From an uncultured Arcobacter sp. (GTDB taxonomy: Bacteria; Campylobacterota; Campylobacteria; Campylobacterales; Arcobacteraceae): a DNA stretch of 17,935 nucleotides. Where the stretch lies: assembly GCA_913054415.1 (NCBI GenBank), contig CAJXII010000017.1, forward strand, positions 1 through 17,935, read 5' to 3'. Position numbers and translations under genes: made by a program. The stretch's first letter is position 1, and the number at the start of each line of letters is the position of its first letter. Below are positions 15,009 to 17,935 of this stretch, one piece after another. The notes below the pieces were generated by a model, which did no database searches, was not told where the DNA came from, and was given only the letters and a program-made list of their open reading frames with translations.

Positions 15009-16049
15009 ATGATACTAATAACAGGCGGTAGTGGATATATAGGAACTCATACTCTAATAGAGTTACATAGTAGTGGCTATGATTTTGTAGTATATGACAA
15101 TCTTTGTAACTCTTCAAAAGAGGCTTTAAAAAGAGCAGAAAAAATTATAAACAAACCTATACCATTTGTTCAAGGTGATATTAGAGATCAAAAAGCATTA
15201 GAAGAGTTATTTTCAAACTACGATATTGATTCAGTTATACATTTTGCAGGATTAAAAGCTGTAGGGGAATCTGTAGAACAACCACTAAAATATTATGATA
15301 ATAATATAAACGGAACAATAGTTTTACTAGAAGTTATAAAAAAATATAATTGTAAAAAAATAGTATTTAGCTCATCTGCAACTGTTTATCAAGAACAAAA
15401 AAACCATACACCACTTACAGAAGATATGCCACTTGGTGCTACAAACCCTTATGGTAAGACAAAACTATTTATAGAAGAGATATTAAAAGATCTATGCATA
15501 AGTGATGAAGATTTTGAAGTGGTGATTTTAAGATATTTTAATCCTGTAGGTGCTCATAGTAGCGGAACTATAGGGGAAGATCCAAATGACATACCAAACA
15601 ATCTTATGCCATTTATCTCTCAAGTAGCTGTGGGTAAAAGAGAATATTTAAATATATTTGGAGATGATTATGACACCAAAGATGGCACAGGAGTAAGAGA
15701 CTATATCCATGTAGTAGATCTTGCAAATGCACATGTCAAAGCTATAGATTATCTTAATTCACTAACCACTAATAACTATCCCCTAATCACTAACATAGGA
15801 ACTGGTACAGGCTATAGTGTATTAGATATGGTAAAAGCTTACGAAGAAGCATCAAATAGAAAAATACCATATAAAATAACCCCTAGAAGAGCAGGAGATA
15901 TAGCTACTTGCTTTGCAAATCCATCATATGCAAAAGATATTTTAAAATGGGAAGCTACCAAAAACTTAGAAGATATGTGTAATGATAGTTGGAATTGGCA
16001 AAAGAACAATCCAAATGGGTATGAAGATAATGTTTGTTTCAGTAAATGA
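15009..16049 (+). CDS. galE: UDP-glucose 4-epimerase (GalE)
   Basis: GalE interconverts UDP-glucose and UDP-galactose and so supplies sugar nucleotides for surface polysaccharide. It is a short-chain dehydrogenase with the NAD-binding GGSGYIGTH at the N-terminus. The catalytic serine lies in FSSSATVY and the Y-x3-K pair in NPYGKTK, followed by LRYFNPVGAH and GVRDYIHVVDLA. The 346 residues are close to the normal length. AAAGG stands before the ATG. Two polysaccharide-related genes follow in the same direction, but a separate promoter at 16065 means they need not share its transcript. Confidence 0.96.
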   Translation: MILITGGSGYIGTHTLIELHSSGYDFVVYDNLCNSSKEALKRAEKIINKPIPFVQGDIRDQKALEELFSNYDIDSVIHFAGLKAVGESVEQPLKYYDNNINGTIVLLEVIKKYNCKKIVFSSSATVYQEQKNHTPLTEDMPLGATNPYGKTKLFIEEILKDLCISDEDFEVVILRYFNPVGAHSSGTIGEDPNDIPNNLMPFISQVAVGKREYLNIFGDDYDTKDGTGVRDYIHVVDLANAHVKAIDYLNSLTTNNYPLITNIGTGTGYSVLDMVKAYEEASNRKIPYKITPRRAGDIATCFANPSYAKDILKWEATKNLEDMCNDSWNWQKNNPNGYEDNVCFSK

Positions 16050-16064
16050 AAAGAAGATATTAGA

Positions 16065-16070
16065 TATAAT
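16065..16070 (+). promoter_or_regulatory. -10 element of the EPS regulator and ugd
   Basis: A perfect TATAAT in the 50-bp gap after galE, giving a leader of about 23 bases to the TTG start of the regulator gene. ugd follows after three bases and is probably co-transcribed. Confidence 0.55.
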
Positions 16071-16099
16071 ACGCAAATATAAGAAAAAGGAACTAAATT

Positions 16100-16420
16100 T
16101 TGCTAAATCAAATTTTATATAAAGAGTATGTAGAACTACAAGTATTAGATGCACTATCTAAAAATAAAACTCAAACTAGTATATCACAAGATCTATCTAT
16201 GGCTATAGGTAAGATCAACTTTATAGCTCAAGCACTAGCTCAAAAAGGTTATATAAAAATAGGTAACTTTATAAATGAAAAAGATAAAACAAAATATAAA
16301 TATCTTCTTACAGATAAAGGCTTAGAACAAAAAATAGCAGTAACAAAAAAGTTTATAAAAATAAAAAAAGCTGAATATGAAAGAATGCAAGAAGAGTTAA
16401 AAAAGTATGAGAGTAAATAA
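16100..16420 (+). CDS. MarR-type EPS-associated transcriptional regulator
   Basis: A 106-residue winged-helix protein of the small EPS-associated MarR-like family that is found beside exopolysaccharide genes. The recognition region is TQTSISQDLSMAIGKINFIAQALAQKGYIK, given here as TQTSISQDLSMAIGKI and LAQKGYIK, and the wing is YKYLLTDKGLEQK. A C-terminal charged helix (KAEYERMQEELKKYE) could dimerise. The start is TTG with AAGGA 8 bp upstream; no ATG lies near it. It precedes ugd by three bases, which supports a role in controlling surface polysaccharide synthesis, possibly of its own transcript. The targets are unknown. Confidence 0.82.
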   Translation: MLNQILYKEYVELQVLDALSKNKTQTSISQDLSMAIGKINFIAQALAQKGYIKIGNFINEKDKTKYKYLLTDKGLEQKIAVTKKFIKIKKAEYERMQEELKKYESK

Positions 16421-16423
16421 AAT

Positions 16424-17782
16424 ATGAAACAATACAAAATAGCAATAGCAGGTACAGGATATGTAGGTCTTTCAAATGGTCTATTACTATCTCAACACAA
16501 TAAAGTAATAGCTCTTGATATTATAGCTTCTAAAGTAGAGATGCTAAACAAAGGTATTTCACCAATAGATGATAAAGAGATACAAGAATACTTGAGTAAT
16601 TCGGGTGCTGGGTTTCAACCCAGCCAAAAGGTCGGACTGAAGTCCAACACCCAAAAATCTATCCAAGGTTCATTTGTAGCCACTCTTGATAAAGAACTAG
16701 CATACAAAGATGCAGATTTTATTATCATTGCTACTCCTACAGATTATGATCCAGAAACTAATTACTTTAACACTAAATCAATAGAATATGTAATAGCAGA
16801 TGTATTAAGTATAAACCCAAATGCTACTATGATTATAAAATCAACAGTACCCGTAGGATATACAAAAGAGATAAATGAAAAGTTTAACACTTCAAATATT
16901 ATCTTCTCACCAGAGTTTCTTAGAGAAGGTTCAGCACTATACGACAACCTTCACCCAAGTAGAATAATTGTAGGTGAAAAGTCACAAAGAGCTAAAACTT
17001 TTGCAGGACTTTTAGCCCAAGGTGCTATAAAAGAAAACATAGAGATACTATTCACAGATTCTACAGAAGCCGAAGCTGTAAAACTATTTTCAAATACATA
17101 TCTTGCTATGAGAGTGTCATATTTTAATGAGTTAGATTCTTATGCTCAAACTCACAACCTTAATTCAAAAGATATTATAGATGGTGTAGGATTAGACCCT
17201 AGAATTGGAACACATTACAACAATCCATCATTTGGATATGGTGGATATTGCCTTCCTAAAGACACTAAACAGCTATTAGCAAACTACAAAGATGTACCAT
17301 CAAATATGATAGAAGCAATTGTAAATGCAAATAGCACAAGAAAAGACTTCATAGCAAATAGTATAATGGCACGACTAAAGTCGAACACCCAAAGTAACTC
17401 GGGTGCTGAAATTCAACCCTCTATGCCAAATGCAAACTCAGATGCTGGGATTCAAAACTCTATGTCAAAAACAAACTCGGGTGCGGGGTTTCAACCCTGC
17501 CAAAAGGTTGGAATATATCGTTTAACAATGAAAACAGGCTCAGACAACTTTAGAAGTTCTGCAATCCAAGGTATCATGAAAAGAATCAAAGCAAAAGGTA
17601 TAGAAGTAATCATCTATGAACCAGCTCTAAAAGATGATGAGTTCTTCCACTCAAAAGTGATCAAAGATTTAGATACTTTCAAATCACAATCTGATATAAT
17701 AGTTGCAAATAGATTAGAAGATGCATTAAAAGATGTAGAAGACAAAGTATATACTCGTGATATATTTAATAGTGATAGTTAG
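16424..17782 (+). CDS. ugd: UDP-glucose 6-dehydrogenase with two repeat-encoded insertions
   Basis: Ugd oxidises UDP-glucose to UDP-glucuronate for acidic polysaccharides. The order is a Rossmann domain (AGTGYVGLSNG, 9-19), NAD-loop ATPTDYDP, STVPVG, the helical centre, active-site Cys276 in YGGYCLPKD and a C-terminal UDP-binding domain (MKTGSDNFRSSAIQG). All catalytic motifs are intact. The protein has 452 residues, against 388 in E. coli Ugd as I recall it. The excess lies in two loops: about residues 60-77 and 318-360. Both are encoded by GC-rich repeat DNA (see repeat entries) and share the peptides SGAGFQP and LKSNTQ. The core alignment is undisturbed elsewhere, so the enzyme may still work. 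The ribosome site is weak; coupling with the preceding gene is likely. Confidence 0.95.
   Translation: MKQYKIAIAGTGYVGLSNGLLLSQHNKVIALDIIASKVEMLNKGISPIDDKEIQEYLSNSGAGFQPSQKVGLKSNTQKSIQGSFVATLDKELAYKDADFIIIATPTDYDPETNYFNTKSIEYVIADVLSINPNATMIIKSTVPVGYTKEINEKFNTSNIIFSPEFLREGSALYDNLHPSRIIVGEKSQRAKTFAGLLAQGAIKENIEILFTDSTEAEAVKLFSNTYLAMRVSYFNELDSYAQTHNLNSKDIIDGVGLDPRIGTHYNNPSFGYGGYCLPKDTKQLLANYKDVPSNMIEAIVNANSTRKDFIANSIMARLKSNTQSNSGAEIQPSMPNANSDAGIQNSMSKTNSGAGFQPCQKVGIYRLTMKTGSDNFRSSAIQGIMKRIKAKGIEVIIYEPALKDDEFFHSKVIKDLDTFKSQSDIIVANRLEDALKDVEDKVYTRDIFNSDS
16601..16654 (+). repeat. in-frame palindromic element, site 1 in ugd
   Basis: A 54-bp, GC-rich block (30 G or C in the first 52 bases) inside an AT-rich gene. 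Outer arms GGGTG (16603-16607) and CACCC (16648-16652) enclose two hairpins. Hairpin 1 is GCTGGGT-TTCA-ACCCAGC (16607-16624); hairpin 2 is GGACT-GA-AGTCC (16634-16645). Its removal would leave the frame intact and restore a loop of nearly the length found in E. coli Ugd. It encodes SGAGFQPSQKVGLKSNTQ. By my reading four of its six frames are free of stops. The structure resembles REP-type or Rickettsia palindromic elements; no related transposase is in the window. Confidence 0.85.
17372..17506 (+). repeat. in-frame repeat array, site 2 in ugd
   Basis: The array starts with the right half of the site 1 element (hairpin CGACT-AA-AGTCG at 17372-17383, then AACACCC). Three 39-bp units follow: 17396-17434, 17435-17473 and 17474-17512. 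They begin NSGAEIQPS, NSDAGIQNS and NSGAGFQPC. The first two are diverged and have lost most pairing. The third keeps the left hairpin as GCGGGGT-TTCA-ACCCTGC (17483-17500) and runs into native sequence at KVGIYRL. Compared with site 1, hairpin 2 has a G-C to C-G exchange, and hairpin 1 a T-A to G-T exchange, so pairing is kept. The array adds about 40 residues before the C-terminal domain. Confidence 0.85.
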
Positions 17783-17843
17783 AGTAAAAATATTGAAAAT
17801 ATTTGTTAAGTTAAAATAATATGAATTAAATAGGAAAGAATTC

Positions 17844-17935
17844 TTGAATAATATCAACCTGTTTTCCGTATAAAAAGATTTTATGTAATATTTGCTTTGT
17901 TTTGGCCGCTGTTTGCAGGAATAGATAAATATTTA
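17844..17935 (+). pseudogene. possible start of a next gene, frameshifted or partial
   Basis: AGGA at 17832-17835 precedes a TTG at 17844 that opens MNNINLFSV and then meets TAA at 17871. A second frame, open from 17870 to the window end, reads IKRFYVIFALFWPLFAGIDK, a basic residue pair followed by a hydrophobic stretch typical of a membrane protein N-terminus. One missing base near 17868-17870 would join them. It may be a broken gene, a sequence error, or simply chance. The window end prevents a decision. Between 17783 and 17843 I see only AT-rich spacer with a weak AT stem around AATATT. Confidence 0.25.

Noticed and set aside
16601..16654. Rho-independent terminator formed by the ugd hairpins
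   Set aside because: The hairpins are GC-rich but lie in the middle of an intact gene and lack a following T-tract.
16601..17512. CRISPR array in the repeats of ugd
   Set aside because: The repeats are within a translated gene, the 39-bp units are contiguous without unique spacers, and no cas genes are present.

Overview
The window is AT-rich chromosomal DNA that fits a free-living member of the Campylobacterota (formerly Epsilonproteobacteria). The main argument is the continuous minus-strand order rpmH-rnpA-yidD-yidC-jag-mnmE. Supporting signs are a RibBA whose GTP cyclohydrolase half has lost its zinc cysteines and promoters that are mostly a bare TATAAT, one of them with a T-run followed by TGnTAAAAT. 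I cannot resolve the genus.

Layout. 1-310: a small helix-turn-helix-like protein, convergent with mnmE. 308-4968 (minus): ribosomal protein L34, RNase P protein, YidD, YidC, Jag and MnmE, tightly packed and probably one transcript. rpmH and rnpA are too short or too unusual in their start codon to be found by a simple ORF search. 5001-6992: a YajR-like MFS exporter (minus) divergent from the ITPase rdgB (plus). 6984-9295 (minus): molybdate importer modABC with overlapping genes. 9340-10422 (plus): ribBA. 10426-12730 (minus): a remnant of a membrane diguanylate cyclase, then ruvB, then a receiver-PAS protein, behind one promoter. 12743-14334: panB (minus) and trpA (plus), divergent. 14358-14905 (plus): a tRNA-Glu followed by a frameshifted minimal nucleotidyltransferase. 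14968-17782 (plus): galE, an EPS-associated MarR-type regulator and UDP-glucose dehydrogenase, a small sugar-nucleotide/exopolysaccharide group. 17783-17935: the beginning of what may be a further gene.

The most remarkable part is ugd. It is 64 residues longer than the E. coli enzyme as I recall it. The extra length lies in two places where GC-rich, palindromic repeat DNA sits in-frame inside the gene. Site 1 holds one element of about 54 bp that can fold into two hairpins closed by a terminal stem. Site 2 holds an array with a period of 39 bp made from parts of the same element. Hairpin pairing is kept between the sites by paired base changes, while both sites keep the same reading frame. 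This resembles the principle of Rickettsia palindromic elements (selfish repeats that survive inside protein genes), but in another phylum. Two further genes in the window (the GGDEF protein and the nucleotidyltransferase) look decayed, so the accessory part of this genome is being eroded and reshuffled.
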